64,000 bases of DNA from Sutterella faecalis (lineage in GTDB: Bacteria; Pseudomonadota; Gammaproteobacteria; Burkholderiales; Burkholderiaceae_F). A model generated the notes under the pieces. The model had not been told where the DNA came from. It searched no databases and saw only the letters and a list, made by a program, of their open reading frames with translations. The DNA lies in NCBI RefSeq assembly GCF_006337085.1, contig NZ_CP040882.1:186001-250000 (forward strand), in the 5' to 3' direction. How positions within the stretch are numbered: the first letter of the stretch is position 1; each line of letters starts with the position of its first letter. Shown here piece after piece: positions 37,732 through 46,411 of this stretch. The position numbers and the translations under genes were made by a program.

Positions 37732-39572
37732 CGGGGCAGGCTCCCCGAGGGGAGAACTTTTGCGAGTTCTTCGGCATAGGTGTCGCGAAGCGCACGGAGC
37801 GCGTCGGATGAGGTCGAAGCACCCGGCGAAGTCCGGCCGGCTTCTTCATTTTGGGGAGGAGCGGATTTGCTTTGAGTAGCCCCTTCAACCGCAAAGGGGA
37901 GCGACACCACGGCGGACCGCCCGGCATTCTCCTGGTGCGGCGTCATCCACGAGGCTTCCCTCACGCGCATGTAGAGGCGGTGGCCTTCATGGAGGTCGCC
38001 CTCGCTGTCGGTCCAGGGCGCAATCGTGATGCGGATGATTTCCTCGGGCCGGCGCTTCGGCGTCGCGGCGAAGAAGTGCGAAGCTTCCTTGATCTCGGGG
38101 CGGGAGGCGGCCTGGCGGAGCTGGAGTTCGTCTTTCTGCGCGCGAGCGTTTTCAGCCGCCTTTTGGGGAACCGCTTTCTCTACAACCGAATCCACATTGG
38201 TGGTGCCGGCTGCGGACGCAACGGGCGAGCGCACTTCAACCCTTTCGACGGGCGGATGCGCATCTTCCGGCACGGACTCTTCCGTGTTTTGGAGGGAGAG
38301 GTTCCGGGTCTCTTCCGCCTGCTGGTGCGGAAGAAGCCCGGCCGCATTCATTTCGTACGTTTCATGGAGCGACGAGCAGGAGACGCCGGGAGCCTTGGGA
38401 CAGGAGAAGGAGTCCACCGCGTTGAGGCCCGTGAGCGACGTGCAGCCCGGGATGAGCGCAACGAAGAGGCACGCGAGGCTGGTCGTCCCCGTGAGTCTTG
38501 CGGCATGGGGATAGGTTCGGAAAAGCTCCTTTTTGTTCACGTGTGCGGTGAGCCAGGAGGTGATGCGTTCGGAATACGAGGCTTTTTCCCTGATCGCGAT
38601 GGCGTGTCCCTTGTGGCTCTTGAGGGCAATGGCGTGGCGGAACCAGGACGTTCCTGTGATCCGGCGGGAGAGGAGCTCAAGGAGCTCCTCAAAGCTGAGG
38701 GCATGGGGATCGAGCGCATTCTCTGCCGCGACTTTTCCGGGGAGCCCGAAGAGGGACGCACCGTTTCTGTGATGCGAATCACAGTCGACGAGCTCAGTGA
38801 GGCATGCGCGGACGTGCGTGGTCTGAGGAAGCGGCTTTTTCAGAATGCGCTTGTCGTCGGTGACGGGGTTGAGAAGGATCATTCGCTTGAGGAATGGATC
38901 CACTTCCTCCCTTTGGGCGCCTTCTTTGTCCTGAGGAGCCGTGAAGCGGAAATCGACGGCATTCTTTTCCTGCCACGCTTTTGCGCCGCTCGCTATTGCC
39001 GAAGTCAGAAGAAGGAATTTTTCATGGAATGCCGGGTCTTTCTTTTTGACGGCTTTGACCTGGGCCCCCTTTGCCTCGTAGCGATATTGGTTGGTGTTGA
39101 GACAGAGCGACGAGGCGGGCTTGATCTGATCAATGAGCTTCGGCAGTCTAGAGGTCACAATGACGCAGAAGGTGCGGGCGGTTTCCTTAAGCTTCACGAC
39201 GGCAATCAGCTCGACGCTGCTTTTGGGCTTCTCCGGGCAGTAAAGGCTCACCGCCGCCTTCCTGCGGGCGCAGAGGCTTTCGAGCATGAGGAGATCGTCC
39301 CAGGCGGCATCCGGTTCGGCGCGCCTCACTTCCAGCATTTCATCGAAATGGATGCTGCACGAATGCATGATCCTCATGGCCATGAGGCGGCACACAAGGC
39401 CGCTCACGAGGCCAAGGCTGTTGGTGTTGTTCTTCTTCTGATCGTCGGCAGGGCCGTACTCAAAAATAAGAGCGGAACGGGTTTGCTCGAAGACTTCAAT
39501 GTTGCTGGGAGTGGTCATGGAGGGGTCTTGAATTTGAAGTTGATGAGGGTCTTTGGGGAAAGAAATCGGCAT
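37728..39572 (-). CDS. traV: TraV-like protein fused to a ~360-residue N-terminal domain
   Basis: The C-terminal ~240 residues look like TraV. A lipobox (SLACLFVALIPGC, Cys377) is followed by a second Cys pair (SFSCPKAPGVSC), a variable linker, and the terminal box ITIAPWTDSEGDLHEGHR-x-Y. That box aligns with TraV's I-A-P-Y-x-D-x-x-D-x-x-H...W ending. TraV is normally a ~170-aa outer-membrane lipoprotein of the core complex with TraK and TraB. Here 360 residues precede the lipobox, with no good internal start, although a GTG (VNKKELFRT) lies ~23 codons before it. The N-terminal domain (for example MLEVRRAEPDAAWDDLLML) is unrecognised. Confidence 0.6.
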   Translation of the reverse strand: MPISFPKDPHQLQIQDPSMTTPSNIEVFEQTRSALIFEYGPADDQKKNNTNSLGLVSGLVCRLMAMRIMHSCSIHFDEMLEVRRAEPDAAWDDLLMLESLCARRKAAVSLYCPEKPKSSVELIAVVKLKETARTFCVIVTSRLPKLIDQIKPASSLCLNTNQYRYEAKGAQVKAVKKKDPAFHEKFLLLTSAIASGAKAWQEKNAVDFRFTAPQDKEGAQREEVDPFLKRMILLNPVTDDKRILKKPLPQTTHVRACLTELVDCDSHHRNGASLFGLPGKVAAENALDPHALSFEELLELLSRRITGTSWFRHAIALKSHKGHAIAIREKASYSERITSWLTAHVNKKELFRTYPHAARLTGTTSLACLFVALIPGCTSLTGLNAVDSFSCPKAPGVSCSSLHETYEMNAAGLLPHQQAEETRNLSLQNTEESVPEDAHPPVERVEVRSPVASAAGTTNVDSVVEKAVPQKAAENARAQKDELQLRQAASRPEIKEASHFFAATPKRRPEEIIRITIAPWTDSEGDLHEGHRLYMRVREASWMTPHQENAGRSAVVSLPFAVEGATQSKSAPPQNEEAGRTSPGASTSSDALRALRDTYAEELAKVLPSGSLPR

Positions 39573-40954
39573 CAGCTTTCGCGCAGGATCGTCCCCTGCG
39601 AGATGACGAGATCGAGGGGCGTGCCGGAGTCGACTTCGAGCACGGGGAAAATGTGGGAGGCGAGCTTGAGGTAGTGGTCGACAATCCGGTCAAAGCCTGA
39701 AGCCATGCCCTGGCCGAGTCCCGCCTGAAGGGCGTTGTCGTATCGAACCGTATCGAGCCCGGAAACGTTCGTTGTGACGGACTGTGCGGAGAGGCTCACA
39801 GCCTTGCCGAGACCGGAGAGAACGGCAGTCGAGAGCGCCGCAGCAATTGCCTGCCCGCTTCGCGTGACGAGCGTGCTTCTTACGCCCACCTTGCCGTCGC
39901 TCCCTACCGCATAGCCCGAAACCTGAATGTCGAGCGTTTCCCCTTTCTTTCCGACGCAGGAAAGGCGATCGAGCCGGATGAGCGTTCGTTCGGATGAAAT
40001 GTCTCCTGTTGCAGACCCGGTGACGTGGCAGGACTCCACTTTGGATTTCCATCGGTTTGGAAGCACTGCCGGGGCATCGAGCCGCATGAGGACGGGCATT
40101 GCCTGCGAGGCTCCGGCTCCGCCCGTCGGCGCATAGACGCCGGTGAGGAGCGTTGCGCGCACGAAGGATCCGGCCGGGATGTAGGTTTCCACGGTCGTTC
40201 CGGCCGCACGATTGACGGCGAGAGGCTTCTCGTACTCGTAAAGGGGTGCCGGCGCAAAGCGGGGCGAGTTCAAGCGACGCTCGTCCTTCGGGGGCGTGAG
40301 CGTCACCATCGCGAGCCTGCCGCCCTCAGGAACGTAAGCCGCATTCACAGGCGTTACCGGTGCGGCATTCCCGATCTGACGATCGAGGTCCGCCTGATCG
40401 TAGGGGGTCCCGGAATCGGCTTCCGACGCGGACGAGGCGCCCGAAGCTGACGCTTTAGCCGGGGAATTCTTTGCCTGATATTCGACCCAGGCTCGGCGGT
40501 CGCGGTCGAGCGACCGGATGAGCTCTTCCTGAGAGCGCACCGACCCCTTGAGGTTCGTCACTGAATCCTGATAGGTGAGGCGCATTTCGGAGAGACCTTT
40601 TTCAAGGCTGTCTAAACGCATCGAAAGCTTTTCGAGCGCCCGCTCGGTCATGAGACTGTACGCTTCACGCTGCGCGCGATCGGGGTGGAGCGTTAAATCG
40701 GTGTCGGCAATCGGGTTCTTCGTCTTTTCCTTCGGAGACTGCGGCGACATGACGAGGCCGCCGCCGATCAGGACGAGGAGCGCTGCGCCCAGGGCAATGA
40801 GAAGTCCCTTCTGCTTCTTCTTTCGGAAGTCATTTGAGAGCTGGGCATCCGACATGCGCGAACGTACGGAAGCCCAGGCAGAGGAAAATAGAGAGGAACC
40901 CGAAGACGACGAGTCGCCGCTTCGGTCAAATTCGCGGTGATCATCAGCTGCCAC
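39572..40954 (-). CDS. traB: TraB, conjugation core-complex protein (VirB10-like)
   Basis: The GTG at 40954 has GGAGG seven bases upstream inside traK; an upstream TTG lacks this. Layout: short cytoplasmic N-terminus, one membrane helix (GLLIALGAALLVLIGGGLV, ~residues 50-70), a coiled-coil (EKLSMRLDSLEKGLSEM), a Pro-rich spacer, and the TraB/VirB10 C-terminal domain. That domain includes TVETYIPAGSFVRATLLTGV, CHVTGSATGDISSERTLIRL and DLVISQGTIL. It spans both membranes as in VirB10. It overlaps traV by one base (TGATG). Confidence 0.9.
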   Translation of the reverse strand: MAADDHREFDRSGDSSSSGSSLFSSAWASVRSRMSDAQLSNDFRKKKQKGLLIALGAALLVLIGGGLVMSPQSPKEKTKNPIADTDLTLHPDRAQREAYSLMTERALEKLSMRLDSLEKGLSEMRLTYQDSVTNLKGSVRSQEELIRSLDRDRRAWVEYQAKNSPAKASASGASSASEADSGTPYDQADLDRQIGNAAPVTPVNAAYVPEGGRLAMVTLTPPKDERRLNSPRFAPAPLYEYEKPLAVNRAAGTTVETYIPAGSFVRATLLTGVYAPTGGAGASQAMPVLMRLDAPAVLPNRWKSKVESCHVTGSATGDISSERTLIRLDRLSCVGKKGETLDIQVSGYAVGSDGKVGVRSTLVTRSGQAIAAALSTAVLSGLGKAVSLSAQSVTTNVSGLDTVRYDNALQAGLGQGMASGFDRIVDHYLKLASHIFPVLEVDSGTPLDLVISQGTILRES

Positions 40955-41846
40955 TTCCGGCCTCCACAAAGATGAGGGAGGCGGAGGCGCCTAAGGAAAG
41001 TTCATCCCGGTCGATGGCGGTCGCGAGGATCGTGCCGCGGGTGAGGAGAGACTCGTCGATCTGCTGGCGGGCGAGGCGCGTGTTGGTGACGCGGATCACG
41101 GAGGCGTTGAAGCCCATTGACGACCAGCAGGCCGTGAGTCTGGGTTTCAGCATCCCGAGCGCCGTGATTGCGCCCTGAAGCGAAACCGAAGGCTTCGGGC
41201 AGGCGCCCCGCTTCATGACGTCCGGGGTCTCTTCGTTCAGCACCGCCTGACGAATGATGCGTTTCACGGCCGCTTCGTAGTCCGCCGCCGGCATGGGGGC
41301 GAGCATCCGGGGACTGCGCGTATCGGTGCCGACGGGAATGGCGCCCGGCGATTTCGAGAGGATGATCGTCTGGGGATCCATGTCATCCTCGGCATTCAGG
41401 AGGATTGAAATGGAATTCCCGCTCTCGGTCGAGAGGTAGACGGCGGCTTCGCCCGCCATATGGGGCTGAACGTAGAGTTCGCCCAGCTGCGAGTTGGTCT
41501 GGATCGAGAGGAGCGCACGGTCGTAGACGGCGCTCACGATCCGGTCTTCCTGCACGGCGATGCGGGAGGTCTTCCCGGCAGGGACGTCGTAGCGGAGCAT
41601 CCGGCGGGAGGCTTCGGTGCGGAAGTACGGGGCTTCGGCCTGAGGAGCGGGGTCGCGGGCTTCAGCTTCATTAAGGAAGGAAGCCGCAAGAAGTCCGGGG
41701 AGGAGAACAAAAAACACGCCTGTCGCGGGCTTTTTCAAAAAGGGCATCAGGTGGGTCATGAGGGTTGTGAAATGGATGGAGTAGGGAATTTTTGAGGCAG
41801 CAGGGTCCCTGACGCCTCTAAGAAAACTCAGGGCAGTCATGGCCAA
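40944..41846 (-). CDS. traK: TraK, conjugation core-complex protein (secretin-like, VirB9-type)
   Basis: 300 aa in the longest frame (TTG at 41846); ATG 41759 (MTHLMPFLKKPATG) gives a shorter protein with a clean signal peptide (GVFFVLLPGLLAASFLNEAEA). Core features are YDVPAGKTSRIAVQEDRIVS and GELYVQPHMAGEAAVYLSTE, typical of the TraK N-terminal domain. A later tail includes TLAT-type GTILATAIDRDEL. It forms the outer-membrane core with TraV and TraB. The start is uncertain because neither candidate has a strong ribosome site. Confidence 0.75.
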   Translation of the reverse strand: MAMTALSFLRGVRDPAASKIPYSIHFTTLMTHLMPFLKKPATGVFFVLLPGLLAASFLNEAEARDPAPQAEAPYFRTEASRRMLRYDVPAGKTSRIAVQEDRIVSAVYDRALLSIQTNSQLGELYVQPHMAGEAAVYLSTESGNSISILLNAEDDMDPQTIILSKSPGAIPVGTDTRSPRMLAPMPAADYEAAVKRIIRQAVLNEETPDVMKRGACPKPSVSLQGAITALGMLKPRLTACWSSMGFNASVIRVTNTRLARQQIDESLLTRGTILATAIDRDELSLGASASLIFVEAGSGS

Positions 41847-41880
41847 TGAATGGGAAAAGCGGGCTATCGGATGGGGTCCG

Positions 41881-42516
41881 TCATCGGAATCGCTTGTCTC
41901 TTTCCTCGTTCGAAAGCTCCGTAATGGAGAGGAGGAAAAGCCTTCCCGCCGCGTACCGGAAGCGCGCTTCGTAGGCGACCGGGTCGGAGCTCGTCACGGC
42001 GGAGCCGATCAAAAGCTTTCGTTCTCCAAATACCGTAACCGAAAGCGTGTTCGCGTCCGTTCTTGTGCGCGAGGGATAAAAGGCAACCGAAGCCATGTCC
42101 TTCTTCAAACTCGCGATCTCCCGCATGAGGCGCTTTTCCATCGCCCCGTAGCTCTCGGGCGCTACGTGTTCGAGAAGCCTCGCGAGAGACCCTTCCATCG
42201 TTCTCGGCGTAATGTTGGTGAGCATCGAGACGAGTGAAAGGGCGTGCCGCTCGAGATATCGGCTGTCGGGCGCGTCGTTCGTGAAGGCCCAGCCGTCCTC
42301 GGTGGTTCCTGCGCCCGGGGGCACAAGAATCGTGAGCGCGGGCGGAGTCCTGAGGAGCAGGGCGCACCCCAGAAGGACATTGGTCGCAAGGCTTGCCGCG
42401 AGCGTTCTGAAGACAAGGCTTCGCATGCCCAGACGGGCCGCCATGGCGCCGGTGAGTGTGGGTGTCATGGTGAGCGGAGAGAAAGTTTCTTGGGGAGGGA
42501 TGGAGGGGCTTTGCAT
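41881..42516 (-). CDS. traE: TraE, F-type conjugation inner-membrane protein (VirB5-position/VirB8-like)
   Basis: 211 aa with GGAGGGG placed correctly before the ATG. One N-terminal membrane helix (TLAASLATNVLLGCALLL) precedes a periplasmic domain. That domain holds RYLERHALSLVSMLTNITPRT and SVTVFGERKLLIGS, the conserved TraE features (Y-L-x-x...L-x-x-N-x-T-P; G-x-x-x-x-x-I-G). TraE is thought to be a VirB8-like assembly factor. It is immediately downstream of traL. Confidence 0.85.
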   Translation of the reverse strand: MQSPSIPPQETFSPLTMTPTLTGAMAARLGMRSLVFRTLAASLATNVLLGCALLLRTPPALTILVPPGAGTTEDGWAFTNDAPDSRYLERHALSLVSMLTNITPRTMEGSLARLLEHVAPESYGAMEKRLMREIASLKKDMASVAFYPSRTRTDANTLSVTVFGERKLLIGSAVTSSDPVAYEARFRYAAGRLFLLSITELSNEERDKRFR

Positions 42517-42584
42517 GAGAGAAGCCCCTCCATCGGATGTAAAAGCAGAGCGGGATGGTGCCCTTCAGAGCCTTTGAGGTTGAA

Positions 42585-42872
42585 CTATCCGACGAAACGC
42601 CGCATGGCGCTCGGGGGCGTGCGTTCAAGCTTCAAGCCGTCCACGTACCAGTAGCCGAGGTGAAGAGCAAAGCCCGAGCTCTGCTTTGCGGATATGCGGC
42701 TCCACCAGGATGCGGTCAGGATCCCGGCGAGTGTTCCGAGGATCAGGTGATCAATGATCCCGCCGATAATTATGAGGGAGCACGTGATGATCACATGCTC
42801 GGCGCTCCAGAAGAGAAAACGGGGTTTGATTTCGAGCGACCTCGGAACCGCATAGCCTTCGGGTGCGCTCAT
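42585..42872 (-). CDS. traL: TraL, conjugation inner-membrane protein
   Basis: 95 aa from the ATG at 42872, which overlaps the traA stop (ATGA). It begins MSAPEGYAVPRSLEIKPRF, the usual TraL short polar start with P-R-x-L-x-x-x-P. A membrane hairpin follows (VIITCSLIIIGGIIDHLILG...). It ends HLGYWYVDGLKLERTPPSA, the conserved TraL tail with G-Y-W-Y. The function is pilus assembly at the inner membrane (VirB3-like). The longer frame to 43043 is antisense-type sequence over traA and was not used. Confidence 0.85.
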   Translation of the reverse strand: MSAPEGYAVPRSLEIKPRFLFWSAEHVIITCSLIIIGGIIDHLILGTLAGILTASWWSRISAKQSSGFALHLGYWYVDGLKLERTPPSAMRRFVG

Positions 42873-43204
42873 CAGATCGTCGCCGTAAAAATGGAATTGA
42901 GAATCGACGGCATCGTGACAAGAGCGAGTGCGGCACCGACGCAGATGACGCTGCCGATGAGCGATCCGCGCACTAAGCCGACTATCAGTCCAATGATAAG
43001 AAATGTAAGAGACAGGGCTTTTCCGAGTGAGCCCTGCGTCCATCCTAAGAGGCGTTCATAAATGGCCTGAAAGTCATCTGCTCCGGTAGCGGCGAAAACG
43101 TCCGGCGCCATCAAGGCAAAAATGGATCCGACCAGAAGGAGGGCAGTCAGTTTGGATTTGTCGGCCGATTGAGCCGTTTGCGGAATCGGGAGTTTGTTCT
43201 TCAT
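42872..43204 (-). CDS. traA: TraA-type conjugative pilin precursor
   Basis: 110 aa. It has a basic N-terminus with a leader helix (ALLLVGSIFALMAPDVFA, cleavage after F-A). A short mature pilin follows with two hydrophobic segments (LSLTFLIIGLIVGLV and LIGSVICVGAALALVTM) separated by a basic R-G turn, the typical TraA/VirB2 layout. It is the first gene of the tra operon; the ribosome site before the ATG is weak. The long gene-free region upstream is the likely promoter area. Confidence 0.85.
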   Translation of the reverse strand: MKNKLPIPQTAQSADKSKLTALLLVGSIFALMAPDVFAATGADDFQAIYERLLGWTQGSLGKALSLTFLIIGLIVGLVRGSLIGSVICVGAALALVTMPSILNSIFTATI

Positions 43205-44058
43205 CTAAGGTTGAAAGAAAGAGGTTGATGTCACTGCCCTGAATTCGGAGCAGACGTACTGAATCAAAGCGCCGGCTGCTTCAATTCAGGGAGACGCATC
43301 CTACCGGAAGTATCGAAAAAGTGCGTTTTGTTTTTGAACGTCATCGACCGGATTTTTTCCGTTGGGCTTTTGAAATTGAATAATTCAATATAAAACAATG
43401 AGATGAATGAAAGATTCAAGTAAGTGCACGGTTGGGGTAAAAGACAGCGAAAACTGAAGAACTTTGAAAAAAGGAATACAAAATAAAAATGCGGTCACGA
43501 AGTTCCGAAACTGAGGCGCTTGCACAGCGTCGAGAGGGGTACGGCGAAGCCGAAAATGTTCGGTTGAAAAAGCTGGCATCCGCCAGTTCCGAATAGAGAA
43601 GATCCAACCTTAATTGGTTGAAAAATGAGGAAGAGTGTTTACGAAAGGTCGGAGTCTCGACATCATTTATAAACACGAAATCCTGTGAAGATCTGGTGCA
43701 TGGGGATATCTGCATGGGTACGGTACAAATGCATGACTTTGAGTCTGCGGCATGCTTAATCGTGTTCCGGGTTGCAGCGGACTTTGCAGAAAAACGAGAC
43801 GAGGAGGCTGTCCATGCTGCTGATCTGTAAACGGACTTTGAGGAAGTAATCGTTATTGAGACAGATCAAAAGAATTACATAATGTCGGCAGATCCTTACT
43901 TTTCTGCCGAGGCATTCGAGCTTTGAACCCGCTCTCGGGAACTCGAAATACGGGCGCGATGAATGGATCTCGCGGCATCAGGAAAGGGCGCAAATATAGG
44001 AGAAGGTGCAGCGGGTGGTGACGGCGAAGGAGAGTTCCGCGCGAAACGGATGCAAGAC
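43205..44058. other. Gene-poor region upstream of the tra operon
   Basis: About 850 bp without a convincing gene; the open frames (for example 43416-43715 reverse, 43618-43830 forward) have unnatural composition. It should hold the tra promoter. Visible elements are a near-perfect palindrome ATTGAAT-A-ATTCAAT at about 43376-43390, near an AT-rich segment, and a T-rich stretch at ~43330-43345. No oriT-like nick motif could be identified. Confidence 0.45.
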
Positions 44059-44481
44059 TCAGAAGAGTACGGGCTCGTCAGGCGCCTGGGGAGAGGCTTC
44101 GGTTTTCTTCGCGAGAAGCGTTCCCTTCTCGTATTCCGCCCACCAGCCGGAGACGGCGGAGAGCGGGAGCATGAGTTCTCGGGCGGTAGCCTGAGCGGTA
44201 AGGCCCTTTTGGAAGAGCGCAAGGGCTTCCGACTTGATGTCGGTTTCGAGCATTCCTTGCTTTTGTTTCTTTGTTCTGGGTTTGCCTTTTGCGCGGGGAG
44301 CAGTCTTTCGCGTGTGCTTCCGTCTAGGAGGCGCCTCGGGAATCGGGAGGTCGGAGAAGAGGGAGTCTTCCTCGGGCTTTTGTGTTGACGTCGATGCGGA
44401 AACGGGCGCTGAACGCAAGCTCTCTTCAGCAGGGGCCGGAACCTCTGAAAGCGGAATTGAAACTTCTGAGAGAGCAGGCAT
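44059..44481 (-). CDS. Small helix-turn-helix DNA-binding protein (140 aa)
   Basis: The N-terminal half is a Pro/Ser/Lys-rich, probably disordered arm (PRRKHTRKTAPRAKGKPR). The C-terminal part, IKSEALALFQKGLTAQATAR then ELMLPLSAVSGWWAEYEKG, is a transposase-type helix-turn-helix. The same arrangement (RAQALELFKHGIGYTKASR ... VNTVRDWSRNFKRGTF) is in the gene at 53429, so the two are paralogues. It may regulate the neighbouring autotransporter or the tra operon; this is inference from position between them. Confidence 0.6.
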   Translation of the reverse strand: MPALSEVSIPLSEVPAPAEESLRSAPVSASTSTQKPEEDSLFSDLPIPEAPPRRKHTRKTAPRAKGKPRTKKQKQGMLETDIKSEALALFQKGLTAQATARELMLPLSAVSGWWAEYEKGTLLAKKTEASPQAPDEPVLF

Positions 44482-44740
44482 GGTTTGTTCGAAGAAAAGA
44501 GACGACCACGAGAATGCGAAGGACGCGGCTTTAGGAACCAGCGATCAATGCAGAAAAACTTTAGCGCAAAGCGGTCGGGACGGCATCAGGACTTAGTCAT
44601 AGATCTCGACTATTGCAAACAACCTATCGATTGACGACATTAACTTTGCGTGTGTTTCCTGCTACAGTCGATATATCAGTAGAAACGCTACACATACAGA
44701 ATGAGTTGGAATCATTGAAAGGTACTTCTAAAAAACGACG

Positions 44741-44766
44741 TATAAGGGATAACCCCCCCCCCCCGA
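44741..44766 (+). promoter_or_regulatory. Homopolymer tract upstream of autotransporter 2 (TATAAGGGATAAC + C12)
   Basis: TATAAGGGATAA is followed by twelve C (44753-44764) and then GA, 113 nt before the ATG. The sequence TA(T/A)AGGGATAA-Cn-GA is shared with autotransporter 1, where n is 9. Both the conserved 12-bp preamble and the run length point to a regulatory tract rather than chance. A TTGAAA 20 bp upstream of TATAAG could be a -35, though the spacing is long. Confidence 0.6.
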
Positions 44767-44877
44767 AATCTTGCTTTTTTAAAGTTGCGACTGTGCCCGC
44801 AAAAGGCATGGCGGCGTTTTGCCTGCGGCAACCCATTCCGCAGAGCCGCCCGAAACATTCAATTGGAGTTTCTAACA

Positions 44878-46245
44878 ATGAATAAGACATTCAAGGTCGC
44901 CCGCTCCCTCACACGCGGCACAGTCGTGACGAGCGAGAAGGCTTCCTCCTATCAGGGCAAGGCCGTGAAGACGGTTATCGCTGCTGCTGCCATGATGATG
45001 GCGGGTGGCGCGATGGCTACTGCGACCGAATACTCGGAAGTTACCGTTAATGAAGGTACTTCGGTTGTTTTTGAAAACGGCACGATCATCATCAACGGGA
45101 CTACTTCTACGGGTAAAACTGGTTCAGCGACTACGGCAGATAAAATTGCCGATAAGACGGAGGTGAGTTTCAAAGACGCCCCCAAATTTACGGGTGGCTC
45201 GATCGTCGTCAATGCCGGCTATAAGCAGTCAGAGACAATTAACCAAGAGTCGACGGACTTTGGAACTGCTGATACTCAGATTAAGGGCAATATTTCTGTA
45301 AACGCTTATCAGGGCGCTAAGCAAGATGCTTCGCTGACACTTCAGAATATCGGCATTTCCGAAGGTGAAATCAATTTCGGCATCGTTGCAAAGGATGCGG
45401 ATGATGAAACGGCTGCGGACGCAGTTAAGACCGGTACGTCTACGCTCTCCGCTGGTACCGTGACGCTGGGTTTCTACTCCGGTAAACCTGAAAACGGCAA
45501 TGTTGTCTCGAAGCAGGTTTCCGTCAAGAATGTCGAGGATCTGACTGCCAGCGTAACAGCTTCTACCGGCGCTCTGACCCTGACCAACGTCGCTGTTGAT
45601 AATGCCGGCGATCTGACATTCAGCGCTACTAAGGGCAAGGTGTCGGTTGGCAAGCATGTCACTTTCCAGAACACTGGCGTTGTGACTGTTGAGGCCAAGG
45701 AAGCTGGTCAGAATATTGACTTTGCCGCTGATTACGACGGCAAGACCGGCTATCTGAACGTTAGCGGTGCTGGTGCTGTGAACGTTACCGGCAACATCAC
45801 CGGCGATTACGTTAAGGTTGGCGACGTTGTTAAGCTGAAGGACGGCAAGCCCGCCACTGAGACCGAAAAGAACACGATCGGCATCAAGGGCGACACGATT
45901 GCAATTGGTACCGCAACTAATGAAACCGATGGCGTTGGTTCTCTTGTCGTTGGAAATACGCTTGAGATTGCTGGCAACTTTGCCAACAACACTAAGGTCG
46001 AAGCGCCTGCTACCGTTGTAACAGCAGACGAATCTGCCAACGCGACTGTTACCAATGGAACGTTCGCAACGATGTCTCTCGGTGATCTGACGATTGCTGA
46101 TGCGAAGGGCTTGACTCTTGCTAACAAAAATGGCAAACAGGCCATTCAGGTTGGCAAGCTCACGCTGGATGGCGCTCTTACGGTTTCAGAAGGTAAGACG
46201 GTAATTGCCGGTGCTGGTTCCAAGATCGATAAGGGTACGCTGTGA
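44878..46245 (+). pseudogene. Autotransporter 2, N-terminal fragment (signal peptide and start of passenger)
   Basis: It starts at the ATG at 44878 with GGAG nine bases upstream. MNKTFKVARSLTRGTVVTSE is an extended signal peptide region, followed by TVIAAAAMMMAGGAMATA with cleavage near A-T-A. About 400 passenger residues follow, rich in Thr, Gly, Val and Asp in a beta-helix-like pattern (for example GSLVVGNTLEIAGNFANNT). The frame ends in a stop created where the IS66 element begins at 46242. If the element and an 8-bp duplication are removed, the frame joins the fragment at 49778. Confidence 0.8.
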
Positions 46246-46303
46246 GCTTCCCATAGGCTAGGAGGCTTTAAAAATGATTGACTTCAATCAAATTCCGGAT
46301 ATG

Positions 46304-46335
46304 CAGAGGGGCGCTGAGAATTCAGCGCCCCTCTG
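46304..46335. terminator. Strong GC-rich hairpin downstream of IS66 tnpC
   Basis: CAGAGGGGCGCTGA and TCAGCGCCCCTCTG form a perfect 14-bp stem with a GAAT loop, 77 bp past the tnpC stop and just inside the IS end. It may block transcription passing between host and IS. Confidence 0.6.
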
Positions 46336-46411
46336 GCTGTCTGCTCCGGCAAGGAGCATGCGGCATGGTCGCTCAAGGCGGCTGCCTTGAGCGGATCCGT
46401 CAGGCCTTTGC

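Noticed and set aside
43416..43715. 99-codon reverse frame upstream of traA
   Set aside because: Ser/Phe-rich composition, no ribosome site, no recognisable domain.
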